A DNA stretch of 64,000 nt from NCBI RefSeq assembly GCF_026914185.1, contig NC_070561.1:5766001-5830000 (forward strand). Reading direction: 5' to 3'. The notes beneath the pieces are model-generated. The model worked only from the letters and a program-made list of their open reading frames with translations, had not been told where the DNA came from and searched no databases. The DNA is from Puccinia triticina (taxonomy: Eukaryota > Basidiomycota > Pucciniomycetes > Pucciniales > Pucciniaceae). A program made the translations under genes and the position numbers. This document shows positions 1-9,913 of this stretch, piece by piece. Each line of letters begins with the position of its first letter. Positions within the stretch are counted from its first letter, which is position 1.

Positions 1-358
1 CCTCCTCGGCGGCTTGGATTGTGTAGCCAAATTCTTCTGCTGTAATTTGCTGGATTTCATTGTCAAGGATGGGTTCATCGGGATTCAGTGGGAGAGGTGC
101 ACCAGGGTCGTCTTTTCTGATTGCAAACTCTTTGAACGTGGGGGCCGGTAGAGTCTTGGATGGAAAGTTTGCTTCAATGAAATTTTGACCTATGGAAAGA
201 AGCAAGTGAATTAGATGTACATAGAGAGCGGGTGATTATCTGAAAGCTAGCAATAACATACTTGGGGGGGGAGTCAAAGCACCCGGTGGAAAAGATGGGT
301 CCAAAGAGGATGAGGTGTTGGAAGGCGCATTCGAAATAACAGGCTGATTGTTTTCCAT
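1..358 (-). CDS. Partial two-exon gene, unknown function (5' end)
   Basis: Two minus-strand exons read cleanly and run off the left edge. Exon 1 starts at an ATG at 358-356 and gives 32 codons (begins MENNQPVISN, ends in a run of prolines). A 72-nt GT-AG intron occupies 190-261 (donor GTATGT, acceptor CATAG). Exon 2 (189 down to 1) continues in frame with an acidic, proline-rich stretch (LPLNPDEP, then EEFGYTIQAAEE). No domain is recognised. The N-terminal half is low complexity (S/P/T), as in many fungal regulatory or lineage-specific proteins, but this is only an impression. The rest lies outside the window, so neither length nor family can be judged. Confidence 0.6.
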
Positions 359-917
359 GTTGATGTGAAATTTTAGAATGATATCAGGAGGATTTTGAAC
401 GATGAAGGATAGGATGTTGAGATTTTTGGTTGTTGTGGGGTGAATGGGCTGGGAAGGAGGCTCTTATGTAGTCTTTGTGCACGGTTCTAGAATACTCCCA
501 TTGTGTGAAAAACCTTTAACCTAACCTTTGTTCACCCACAATCCACCTTTGTTATAAACTACAAAGACATATTTGTTTGGCATGGCCAAACCCTTCCCAA
601 TCTTATGTATTCATTAGCCTAAAACAGATCAGCCTGAAATATGCATGCTTATTTGAAGAGGAGGTCAGCACTGGAATATCACGTGACTTTCTGTTTACAG
701 AGTAGTGGATTATCTCGTCATTAGCCAACCATGAAACTGTTGTACTCTCAAAAGATACAGCAAATCATGGAATTCCAAACGTAAGCACATACTTATTCAG
801 AGCTGCAAAGAGATTTCTCAGGAAGGCATGTGGTACTGACAACAATATATGTGGGTTTAGAAGAGGAAATGGGTGATATGTGTGCTGGAAGTCCATCTGA
901 AGTGTGTATGAACTTGA
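359..917. other. Intergenic, nothing recognised
   Basis: Upstream region of the left-edge gene. No convincing coding sequence, RNA gene or repeat was seen. A promoter for the minus-strand gene is expected here, but no clear TATA box was identified. Confidence 0.4.
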
Positions 918-951
918 GTCACCCTTTTGTACGCGCGTACATCAGGGTGAC
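918..951. repeat. 34-bp palindrome, left copy 1
   Basis: GTCAC at one end and GTGAC at the other enclose the perfect 12-bp palindrome GTACGCGCGTAC. One of four copies of identical length flanking the transposase block. Confidence 0.85.
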
Positions 952-1051
952 ATCATGCAAATGTAACATGAAATTTCACCCACTACATGAAGATCTACAT
1001 GCAGACTGCCTCGCATGTCATTTTTTTGCTATGATTGCATTAGAGGGCTAT

Positions 1052-1085
1052 GTCACTGCTATGTACGCGCGTACATGAGAGTGAC
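1052..1085. repeat. 34-bp palindrome, left copy 2
   Basis: Same design (GTCAC, core GTACGCGCGTAC, GTGAC), starting 134 bp after left copy 1. Confidence 0.85.
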
Positions 1086-1268
1086 AAATAAGGACAATCC
1101 TCTTTTTGGCCCTACTGCAGCAGAGTGGAACTCAAACATACAATCCGGTTAGCACACAGGAGAGTACGATTTCATATTGGCACAAAGTACCCCAACTATC
1201 TCCAATTTTGACTAAGGGAAAATGGATAGTCAAAAGCATATGGAAAATAAGCATAAAGAGAATTCAAT

Positions 1269-2979
1269 CTAATCCACATTCATCCCTCTCCCTCCATTTT
1301 CACCCGAACCTTCCCCAGACGTCGTACTTGGACCAGCATTCCCAGAATCGTCTTCCAATTGTCGCTTGTTCTTGGTCTGAGTGGGACTTTGAGATGCCGC
1401 ATTTGAATCGCCCGTTATAGTTGTACCATGACAGTGTGTTTCAAGGTTCTTCGTAATATCCTTGATGCCAAATGATTTGACTGTTGAGATGGTTTCCCGC
1501 TCGAATGGACTCAACTTTTCCCACCAGGCCTCATCATAGCAATCTCGAGGCAAATCTCTGGGCACCCCCCTCGCGCCTTTGAAAGTCTTGAAAATTGTCT
1601 TAGAGCGGCCGTAGATCTTCTCGTTGGTTTCAATGGTTTTGTGGTGCTGCGCCTGTGCCTTCACCATTTTGTCAAGGCAGTGGAGTACCGAAGTGAGATT
1701 GCCACTACGCCAATTCGGACACATTCTTACTGGTAACATGTTCAGCTCGCCATCTTCAATGTCGGAGCCACAGTCCTTGTTTTCAACAATGTGCGCCAGC
1801 TGGACATTCTTTTGGAAGACTTTGTTGACCATTTTGCACCTGTTTTCCCTTATCTTGAACATCCATTGGCCAATGCAAAATTTGTAATTCATCAGACAGG
1901 GACACAAAACAAAATTTAGCAATAAAAAATTGTAACTTACCTTCTTTTTCCATCTTTGGTACTGCACCTTTTTTGCCTTTTCGTCCTTCATCTTACTATA
2001 AGTGTTGCTGCTCATGTTCTTGAATTATTGAATCTCAAGGGACTTGGTACGGACCCATCGTTGGATTATTGCTGGCGCCTGGGCTGCCTGTTCATCGGTG
2101 ACTGGCATAGATCATCGAAGCCATTCAACAGACTTGCCTCCCAACACCTCTAAGATGGTTGAGTTCCAGGTTGATACAACGCCGTGGCTAATTTCCCATT
2201 CAAAAGTGAGCCTTGAGATGCCGGCCAAAGCAAGAGCTCTCTCCACATCACCCTTAGTTTGCGAGCTGACAGGTTGACCTTTATGATTACCCTTCTGAGC
2301 GGCGGGAATGAAAGAAGGCAACTGGATGTTCTTTCGGATTTCCTTCTCTGCCAGAGATACGAAGTAGTCCAACTCTGCAGGAGTCTTCCCTTGGAGCCTC
2401 TGGCGTAATCGATCGAGTTCCCTTTTGATTGAAGCCGTCCGTTGGTCCACCCTGTACTGGGCCTTGATTTCTTCACGCGTTGGGGCAGGCGGATAATCTT
2501 GAGGTTTGTCAGGATTTACAAGAAAGAACTTTACAAAGCTTTGGATACCACGAGATAGTTTGTCGCAATGTTCTGCCAGAGCCTGTTTTCCCGCAATACC
2601 CCTCAACCTCTTTTCAGCTCGATGGTGGTCTTCATTTGCTTCTGCCTCCTCCCTTGCACGCCGGGCATTCTCCACCACAAACTTTGGATCCAATCGAGAA
2701 GTCTCTGGCAGTTTTGATGGCTGGTTTGGCTCCTGGGCATCACTTCCTGCTAGCAAGTGCACCCATCTATCAGCAAGCAGAAAACCAATCAAATTTAACT
2801 ATACACTGACCACCAACACCGGTTTCCATTGTAGAAGCGCTTCCATTGACTCCAAACTTGGGAATTAATCCATCTACAACCGCCGAAATCCAACTATCAT
2901 CCGGACCCACACCAGAAGAGGCATCATTCCTGTTGTCTTCATTCCCAGCCCCGTTTTGTTTGTTGAATTCTGAAGGCAT
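1269..2979 (-). pseudogene. Three-exon lineage-specific gene with two nonsense codons
   Basis: Exon 1 runs 2979-2807 from the ATG at 2979. A short intron (2767-2806) precedes exon 2 (2766-1941), a GTAAGT intron follows (1854-1940), and exon 3 (1853-1269) ends in a normal stop. Within exon 2 the frame is cut by TGA at 2114-2112 and by a TAA near 2020, yet protein-like sequence continues in the same frame after both (PVTDEQAAQAPAIIQRW). Each stop is one C-to-T change from a sense codon (CGA, CAA). The product is charged, with a helical middle (RQRLQGKTPAELDYFVSLAEKEIR) and a C-terminal LPRDCYDEAWWEKLSPFE stretch resembling the tail of the gene at 8742-9880, so both may belong to one expanded rust family. 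Function unknown. Confidence 0.55.
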
Positions 2980-3414
2980 GACACACAGAAGTTTTTCTCG
3001 AACACTTGATGAAAGCAGATCTCAGAAGAATGACAGTATATGATTGAAAGAGTATTTTATGCAGTAGTTCAAGAGAAAAAGCGCTTTGAGCAGAGTTTGA
3101 CGGTTGAAAAGGAGAAAGTAGAGTAATAAAGGATAAACTGGCTAAAGTGCATCAAATTCGGTGAAATATTCAGCAATTGAGGCTGATGGGGATTTGTATC
3201 ACTATTGCAAATCAAGGGAAACAACACCGAATATGTGGAAAATGCGTTTCTGAATTTTACAACAAAGAAAAGGGGGTCTGGCAGATAATCAGTTATCCCT
3301 TTTTCTTCCTTCAATTTTCAATCAATTCACAAGGCCCTCCCACCCCTTCATACGTAAAAAAAAACAAAACCAAACAAACCCAAAATTCAGATAAGTATGT
3401 ACACAAATGTTGTA

Positions 3415-6400
3415 TCAAAATTGAATGAGACTCACAGCTGTACCCAATCCAAAAGCACTGATGGTGTTTGTCAAAATTCCAAAGGTTGAGATCGGATTTG
3501 CCAGGATTGCAACATGACCAATAACCCTTCCACTGTCAATCACCTCACTAACCTCCTGATCGGATTGAACTAGACGGCAGTTGAGATCCGGGTAATACCT
3601 GTATGGATCTTCTTGTTGTGCTACTTCCTTGAATGGTTTGACTATCAACCAAGTTTTTGCAGGTGTTTCTTCTGATCGGAATATTTGTTCCACCTCTCCA
3701 AATCGTTGATCCCTCCCTAAGTAGAACTCCACTAAGCAATTTCCTGGGTGATGGCTTTTTGTGGTGAACTTCTTCTCATTGATATTGATGTATTCAACAA
3801 CCTCAACAGTCGAGGAAAGTTGAAGTTCTTCTACACTTTGATCCAGCCTTACCCTTGAACCCTCCTTACCAGCCACAGCTTGCTTCCATTTCTTCATCAA
3901 AGTTCCATTCAACTGAGTTTGAGTTGTTTCCTTCTCGTTGTTTTTCCCTATGATACCAATGTTTTTTTTATTGTGGTCTTTGAGAATCAGCTGGAACGTT
4001 GAGTTGATGTGCCACTCCTTCATCAGTGTTTTAGGTATCTCATCTGCAATAGACCCAATTTATTGTTAGCTTAAAAATTCTACAAATTGAGTACAAACAC
4101 ACTAATATAAAACTCACCCATGTGATGGTTTGTAGGGAGTTTCTGCAACATTCCATTGACTCTTTCCTGTGCCCAAGCGGCAGTTGATCGGGGGGGTCCA
4201 AAACGGCGAATAACATCAGAGTAATGTTGTGTTAGATGTAGATTTGGCTTGCTTGGTTTTGTTGGCCAACCTTCCTGAAGGCACCTTCGGTATTCCAAAA
4301 CCAAGCCATCAAGCTCACTAAGATCCTGTAGTTTGATCTTTGGAAGAGTGAGAAAGTGTGAGATTTTCGATAGTAGGGTGGTTGATTCCAGGAGTGAAGA
4401 TATTCTTTGTTTGCTTTCGGCTGTTGCACAATCTTTGTACAATTTGGTCCATAGTGGAATTAACGCAATGGGATAGTAAACTTTGTACAGTATCAACCAT
4501 TCTGCTGCTTTCAAAGATCCATGGCTTGCCAATCCCAAGTTGCGTGGAACACGATCAATCCAAGAGGGGACAATTGTATGTAAGATTGTTCTCCGCACTA
4601 TTTCCAGCTCCTCCGGCAAGAGTTTAGGTTCATTAACGTCCAGTATTGGTGATGGAGCAGCTCTGCGGGCTCTATGTTGAGCTCGAGTGGCAGTGTGATC
4701 ACTGGCACTATCATCTTCTGAGTTGGTGGTTACCTCCTCATCCGCATCACATAAAGCCTTCTTCCGAATCCGAAGCCGATATGAATGTGATGATGACCCA
4801 TCTGAAGTTGTCTCAGAGCCACTGCAGAGCACACTGTCAACGATATCTTGCTTTGCTGTGGTAATTTTTTGCTTTGTTACAGCTGCACGAGCTCGCTTGT
4901 TTGGTTTGTCGGATTTTGCATTTGGATTTTCAAGATCATCTAGTTTACGTTTCCCCTTGTTTATGGAGCTAGGGCCAGAATACGTTGCAAACAGATGCTT
5001 GGTGTGTGACTTGTTGTTCTGCCATTCTGCATCTTTCTCTTGAATAATCTTGAGCTTGGACGCAACCGATGGCAAGGACATGAAGCGCATTGTGTGATCC
5101 TTTAAGTCGCCCAAAATCAATGCATGCATTAACTCAATAGAGCAGAACTCTATTGGCCTCCAGTATGGAAGGTCGTTGAGTACACTCCACCTTGCGCCGT
5201 GTTCCTTGACAAAATGTTTACGTTCAGTTGCATTTTGGAGTTGGAGCCATGCATTTGCTTGTTTCCGTTGTTCATCATTTGTGCGCGAGGGGAATTTTGT
5301 TTTGTCCGTTTCTTCAATTTCATTCTTGCTCAACATACAAAAAGAGCAAAATCAAATTGAGGCATGACTTCCAAATCCAGCAACCTTGCGGAGAGCAGGA
5401 AGATCTGCAATGAGAGGAAAAATTGCCGCACGGATAGTTCTTCCTTGTGCATGAGAAGCTGTTGATTCAAAGAATATTCCTTTCCAAAATTCCTTCAATT
5501 CATTCACTAGCGGCCGTAAAAGATGGTTGACTTTGTCTAGACTAGGCTTGTTTGGCCCTGGAATAATTCCGAAAAGGAAGATGTTTTCCTGCTTGTAACG
5601 CTGAGCTGGAGGAAGATTCAAGCAGATCAAGATGATTGCTCCAATAGAGTTATGCTTTCCAAGATTTGAAGTTCCTTCAGCATTGAACCAGTCAAGATAC
5701 AGGCTAAACACAAGGTTTCCGGAATTCTGTGTGTAAACGCCCGTCCCATGGTCTAAGTTTGGAAATTCTTGCCAGACACTTCCATGCCACACGTCTTCCA
5801 TTTCATTGTGTGGTTCCCAACTAGTTGCTGAAAGACTTGCATCTAGAAGCCCCTCGAAGGAAGGTTGGGAAAGCCGATCTTTCAACCAGGACTTGAGAGT
5901 CAGATAAGAGTATGTTCGAATCGGTTTGCGTGATTGATGCTTGTCGAGCTTCATGAGTTCTTGATCACACACAGGCACAAGTTCTTGTGACTTTGCCCAC
6001 TTACAATATCCCTGATATTGGGAAAAAAAAGACTGAGTACATTTAGTCGAAGGTTCTCGATTATCCTTTTTCAGGGGGTAAAGCGCAAAGCATTTTTTAC
6101 AACATATCTGTGTTGTAAGATTTGGAAGAAGTCCAAGCCAATGGAAAACCGCCTCCTGAGTCTTAGGGATCTGTTGAATCATAGATTTTGTATTGATGAT
6201 CCGATCTTCAGTGCTCCACAAGTCTCCTAGAAATGAGACGTTCTGCCTTGCTGCCTCAAGGAAAGCAGCAGAACACTCCTTGCTTAGCCGGTTTTTTAAA
6301 ACAAATTCAGCCATCTGCATCATGACCTGTTTACAAAAATCCTCCTCCAAGTGTGGCACCTTCCCTGTGGTGGAGGCACTTTGATTTGAGTTGGAGGTGG

Positions 6401-6681
6401 TCGGAACAGTCTGAACCACACATCCATCAGCCCCAAGAAATAAATTTTATGATTTTAAACCAAACTTTGCTCACTTCAATTTGGTTGTAGTTGATGGGGC
6501 CAGTTTGCAAAAGGGTGGTTGCATTCTTCTCCAGTTGCATTTTTTCTTTTCTCTGGTGCATATGGTACGTTTTGCCTATCAAGACCCTCCCCGAAGCAAC
6601 CCTACCACCCGCGTCTTCATGCTGGGCCTTATTGCACCCATAGAATTCGCAATGGCAAATCAAATTGGGTGGTCGGGACAT
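3415..6681 (-). pseudogene. tnp2/Plavaka-type (CACTA superfamily) transposase, interrupted
   Basis: Exon 1 (6681-6475) opens with MSRPPNLICHCEFYGCNKAQ, a Cys-rich start, and a GRV...T...H stretch. Intron 6411-6474. Exon 2 (6410-4118) carries the family hallmarks: GDLWSTEDRI, CCKKCFALYP, LYLDWFNAEG, SIGAIILICLNLP, IPGPNKPSLDKVNHLLRPLV, RAAIFPLIADLPALRKVAGF, then FCSFC. A single in-frame TGA (5354-5352) separates GSHASI from FCSFC; the frame is otherwise open. Intron 4044-4117, then exon 3 (4043-3415) begins DEIPKTLMKEW, matching the conserved C-terminal junction of these transposases. The C-terminus may continue past another donor near 3430. The family cuts and pastes DNA elements with CACTA-like inverted repeats and short target duplications. 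One nonsense codon makes it inactive unless it is read through or is a sequencing error. Confidence 0.85.
6411..6474 (-). other. Intron 1 of the transposase gene
   Basis: GTGAGC donor after Gln-Ile-Glu and TTCAG acceptor before Thr-Val-Pro, 64 nt, phase 0. Joins the Cys-rich N-terminal exon to the main exon in frame. Confidence 0.7.
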
Positions 6682-6699
6682 GATGTGTTGGCTTTAACT

Positions 6700-8354
6700 C
6701 AAATTATATAGGCAGAGCAGATGACTTTGGACTTTTTCAGGAAGGAAGAATAAAATAGCGGTAATCAAGCTTCACACTTCACGTGAGAAAACTTGATCCA
6801 ACCCAAGCCTTAAATCATCACCACCAATAGATGAAATCACACTGCTCTTCTGTTGTTGAGTAAAGATATGTGTACACAGCAAAATAACCAGCTGTGCACG
6901 TGATTGGCTGCAAGAATTCCAGACAAAGAATCTTTTGGAGAGTATATTCAAGTCATGTGCTACCCTCATGCAGGAGATAGATTCATCATAACACATGCAC
7001 TCAGGTATCATGTGATTTGGAATCGGAGGAGATAAAAAAGTCTACATTGGTGTTTGAGAAAAGCTGCACTGCATCCTCATATAATTCCTTGTACATTCTG
7101 AACTTCTCAAAAATACCACCACCTTATGCCCGCAAATTTCATGTTCAGCAGCACTCCTGTCCGACCGGGGTAGATGATTCTTGAATCCGTAAAGAATTTT
7201 GTGACACTGTTCCACATAATTAGTGGTGGGTCCCACTGTCTTTCCCACCAGAATTGAGCAAGAAAATCATCACATCCCAAACCAATTTCTTGTTGTTCTG
7301 AGTTATATGTCATGCCGTATTATGGTGATGAACCACCTTCCTACCATCAATCATCTCCCGTTTGTGGTACCCTTTCTCCCATCCAAGTAAGATGGCTCCA
7401 AGACATGCAGATCTCGATTGATAATGCACTCAAGATCTGGGAGCCAGAAAATGAGGATCACGAGTCCACCACATCCAACACAAACCAACGAGAGCGTGAA
7501 TTGGAGGCCTGGAAATGGCATATTGTCTGTCAGGGTAAAATGACTTCGGGGGCACATGATATGGGTATTCCCAAATGGGCAGTTCCAAATGTCAAGGCGA
7601 TTTGGGACGCCAAGAGGAACCGTCTTGGAAAAGGTACATTTGTTTTGAGTGTAATTTTTTAGCGTATTATCCAGCTGATTCCTGTGTTCCTTGACCCATG
7701 TGTTGAAAAAGGGCCACTGATGTTTATTAGTCCAGGCACAGTCCCACCAAATGTTGTTCAGTGAGATGGAATTTGTTAGGATCACTGTTGTGGCAAGATC
7801 GAGTGCTGATAGATAGTGAGTAAAGTTGCAAAGTCAAGAATTTCTCATTCAATGATTGCTGAGTTCTCTCTCCATAATGCCTCAAATTCCAGATTGGCTT
7901 CCTATTCCAAAAAAAACCTTCTCCTTATTGCCTCTGCATTCATGATATGGCCTTCTGTCACACCATTATTTTTAGTTGTTTTTCTCAGCCGAAATTTATA
8001 CAGAAAAATGATAGTATAGGGAACGTGTCACACACACCACATTTCCTGTGGCGTTTTGCATGTTCCCATAAAGTCAAAAATGAAATGTCCAGTTACTACC
8101 TCAAAGAATATTGTGGTTCTCATTTTGTCAACTTTTTGACTATTGTTAATCAGGTGGTGAGGAAAATTTGATATGTATTGAGCGTGAAGCCCAGGGAAAT
8201 TAGATTTGTACTTTGGTATTGAGTTCAGAAAAGGTGTTGGTTTGTCTTTTTGAATGCCTTGCAAGACTGCATTGTATGAGTTTGGGGATGGGAGGGTGTC
8301 CCGGCAAGATAATATTGCAACATGACACTGTCATAAAGTTGTAGTTGAGTGAAG
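6700..8354. other. Transposon 5' side, weak coding signals only
   Basis: No recognised gene. The plus-strand stretch 7312-7640 (MPYYGDEPPSYHQ ... WKWHIVCQGKMTSG) has the composition of a real protein and could end at a GTACAT donor, but no family is recognised. The opposite-strand frame at 7351-7785 is probably its shadow. Confidence 0.25.
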
Positions 8355-8388
8355 GTCACTCTTATGTTCGCGCGTACATTGCGGTGAC
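8355..8388. repeat. 34-bp palindrome, right copy 1
   Basis: Same design with one core mismatch (GTTCGCGCGTAC). It lies 144 bp inside right copy 2. Confidence 0.85.
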
Positions 8389-8498
8389 ATGTACCTGTAG
8401 ACAAGCCTTTTTCTTCTGTGTGTCGTTGAAAAAATACAACTCCACACAATTTCAGTTTTGCTGACCAATTTCCCTCCAAGCCAATTTATTTGACAAAA

Positions 8499-8532
8499 GT
8501 CACCCGCATGTACGCGCGTACATAAAGGTGAC
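8499..8532. repeat. 34-bp palindrome, right copy 2
   Basis: Same design with the perfect core GTACGCGCGTAC. Outermost copy on the right. Confidence 0.85.
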
Positions 8533-8741
8533 ACTCAATTTATGAAAATTCAACCCTTTCACTGTAACCAAATAACAATCAACATTTCAAAGCACCCTTT
8601 GTAGTTTACATAACATATGAACCCCTTTTACCTGAAAGCTACATAATTCTGACCATACTCATCCCCTTGTTTATTCTGAAATACCATTGCTCAATGTTAC
8701 GATATATAATCTGACCCTTCTCCCTCCTGCCCCATGCTCAA

Positions 8742-9880
8742 TTGCACATTTCTCTTCTCGACTTTCCTCACTTTGCAATGCCTCCATCCCAGACTCACTT
8801 CTGTGATGGCAAACCTCCAGCTGGTGCTGCACAAGTTAATCTTGCTTATTCCACAATCTTGCCCAACTCCAATTCACCATTTTCTTGTTGTATGTCTGCA
8901 TTCATTCGAGCTCTCCTAGATATAGAATATAACCACAAGAAAAAACCTTCAGATTCTTGGATGCTCTCTCCCTCTGCCCACAATTTTCACGTTGGCTCGA
9001 ACCTTCCAGACTCCATTCTAATGCGTCCCATAGATCCCATTCCAATCAATCCAGCATTGCCAACATCTCAAAAGATATCACCAGCATTCCAAATACTATT
9101 CTTACAAGACCTCTCAGAATCCAATTTCACTGGTGTAACGTTTGCCTGGTCTCATCCCTGGGATTCTCACTGGAATCAGCTCTTTGCGAAATTTGTGTTG
9201 AAGCATTGGAGGAATGCCTACACTTCTGGAGCTTTCACCCACTTTTTCATGGATCCGGTTCAGGCTTCAAACACCTCCTTGCAGCTTGGTATTCTTCATA
9301 GATGGTTCATGGGAAGGCAGAAAGGAATACGATTAGGTCATTTTTCCCATGCGTTTAAATCGAAGAAGAGCAAATCAGAGAGTAGATCCAAAGTGCGAAT
9401 GCAGGTATGCAAATTTCATCATTTCTTCCCTGATCCCTCTTTTGTTGAATTCCTGGATTTTAGATTTCCCAGCATCGTCAAGAAACACTCTCCACACTCC
9501 CATTCAACTCCAACATCAAAGCGCTATTTGACAACATCAAGGCTACCTCTGACACCGAAATCAATCCTCCCCGAAATCTTGTCAAAATACCCTTACGTTG
9601 GAGATCAACAGAATTTGGAACCTTCTCTCAAGAACTGGACAACATATTCATTCAGAAAAAGACATGTACCAAAGGACGTCAATTTGTACACGATTACATT
9701 TTGGAAGCTCGTAGGAAGACTTTGGCCGTATCGTCTCGAGATTCTTTCAAAGATGTCCCTCGCAATCTCCCGTTAAACTGTTATGCACCCAAATACCTGT
9801 CCACACTTTCCAAGTCGCAGAAAATTCTACTTAATCCTCAGGATCCAATCAATATGTCTGAATTGCTAACAGTTGGATAG
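8742..9880 (+). CDS. Spliced lineage-specific protein, unknown function
   Basis: The frame opens at 8742 (an in-frame ATG at 8778 is the alternative start). It runs to a clear phase-0 donor (CAG, then GTATGC at 9405), skips a 59-nt intron (9405-9463, acceptor TTTTAG) and continues open to a TAG at 9878-9880. Joined length is about 360 residues. Readable blocks are FTGVTFAWSHPWDSHWNQLF, LGILHRWFMGRQKGIR, a Lys/Ser-rich basic patch (SKKSKSESRSK) and, after the intron, IPLRWRSTEFGTFSQELDNI and NLPLNCYAPKYLSTLS. The final block resembles the Cys-Tyr block of the gene at 1269-2979. The basic patch could support nuclear localisation (inference). The gene is intact and ends 34 bp before the convergent SNF2 pseudogene. 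Confidence 0.65.
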
Positions 9881-9913
9881 GTTTTAATACAGTAAGTAAT
9901 GAGTGCTTACTTT

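Larger units (their letters stand above)
918..8532 (-). mobile_element. Probable tnp2/Plavaka-type DNA transposon bounded by paired palindromes
   Basis: The block between 918 and 8532 holds a broken tnp2/Plavaka-type transposase (3415-6681) and a second broken gene on the same strand (1269-2979). It is framed symmetrically by two 34-bp palindromes on the left (918-951, 1052-1085) and two on the right (8355-8388, 8499-8532). EnSpm/CACTA-type transposons commonly carry one transposase gene, a second gene and repeated subterminal binding sites, so the arrangement fits one element about 7.6 kb long. Terminal inverted repeats and a target-site duplication could not be identified, so the exact ends are uncertain and the palindromes may be subterminal. 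Confidence 0.45.

Noticed and set aside
830..1078. Small open frame at the left palindromes
   Set aside because: It crosses both palindromes and reads repeat sequence; no protein character.
5337..5354. TGA as a recoded codon (selenocysteine or readthrough)
   Set aside because: TGA, TAA and TAG all interrupt genes here, at positions explained by C-to-T decay; no recoding element was seen.
7351..7785. 144-codon minus-strand frame
   Set aside because: Antisense to a more protein-like plus-strand stretch; probably a shadow. Neither is recognised.
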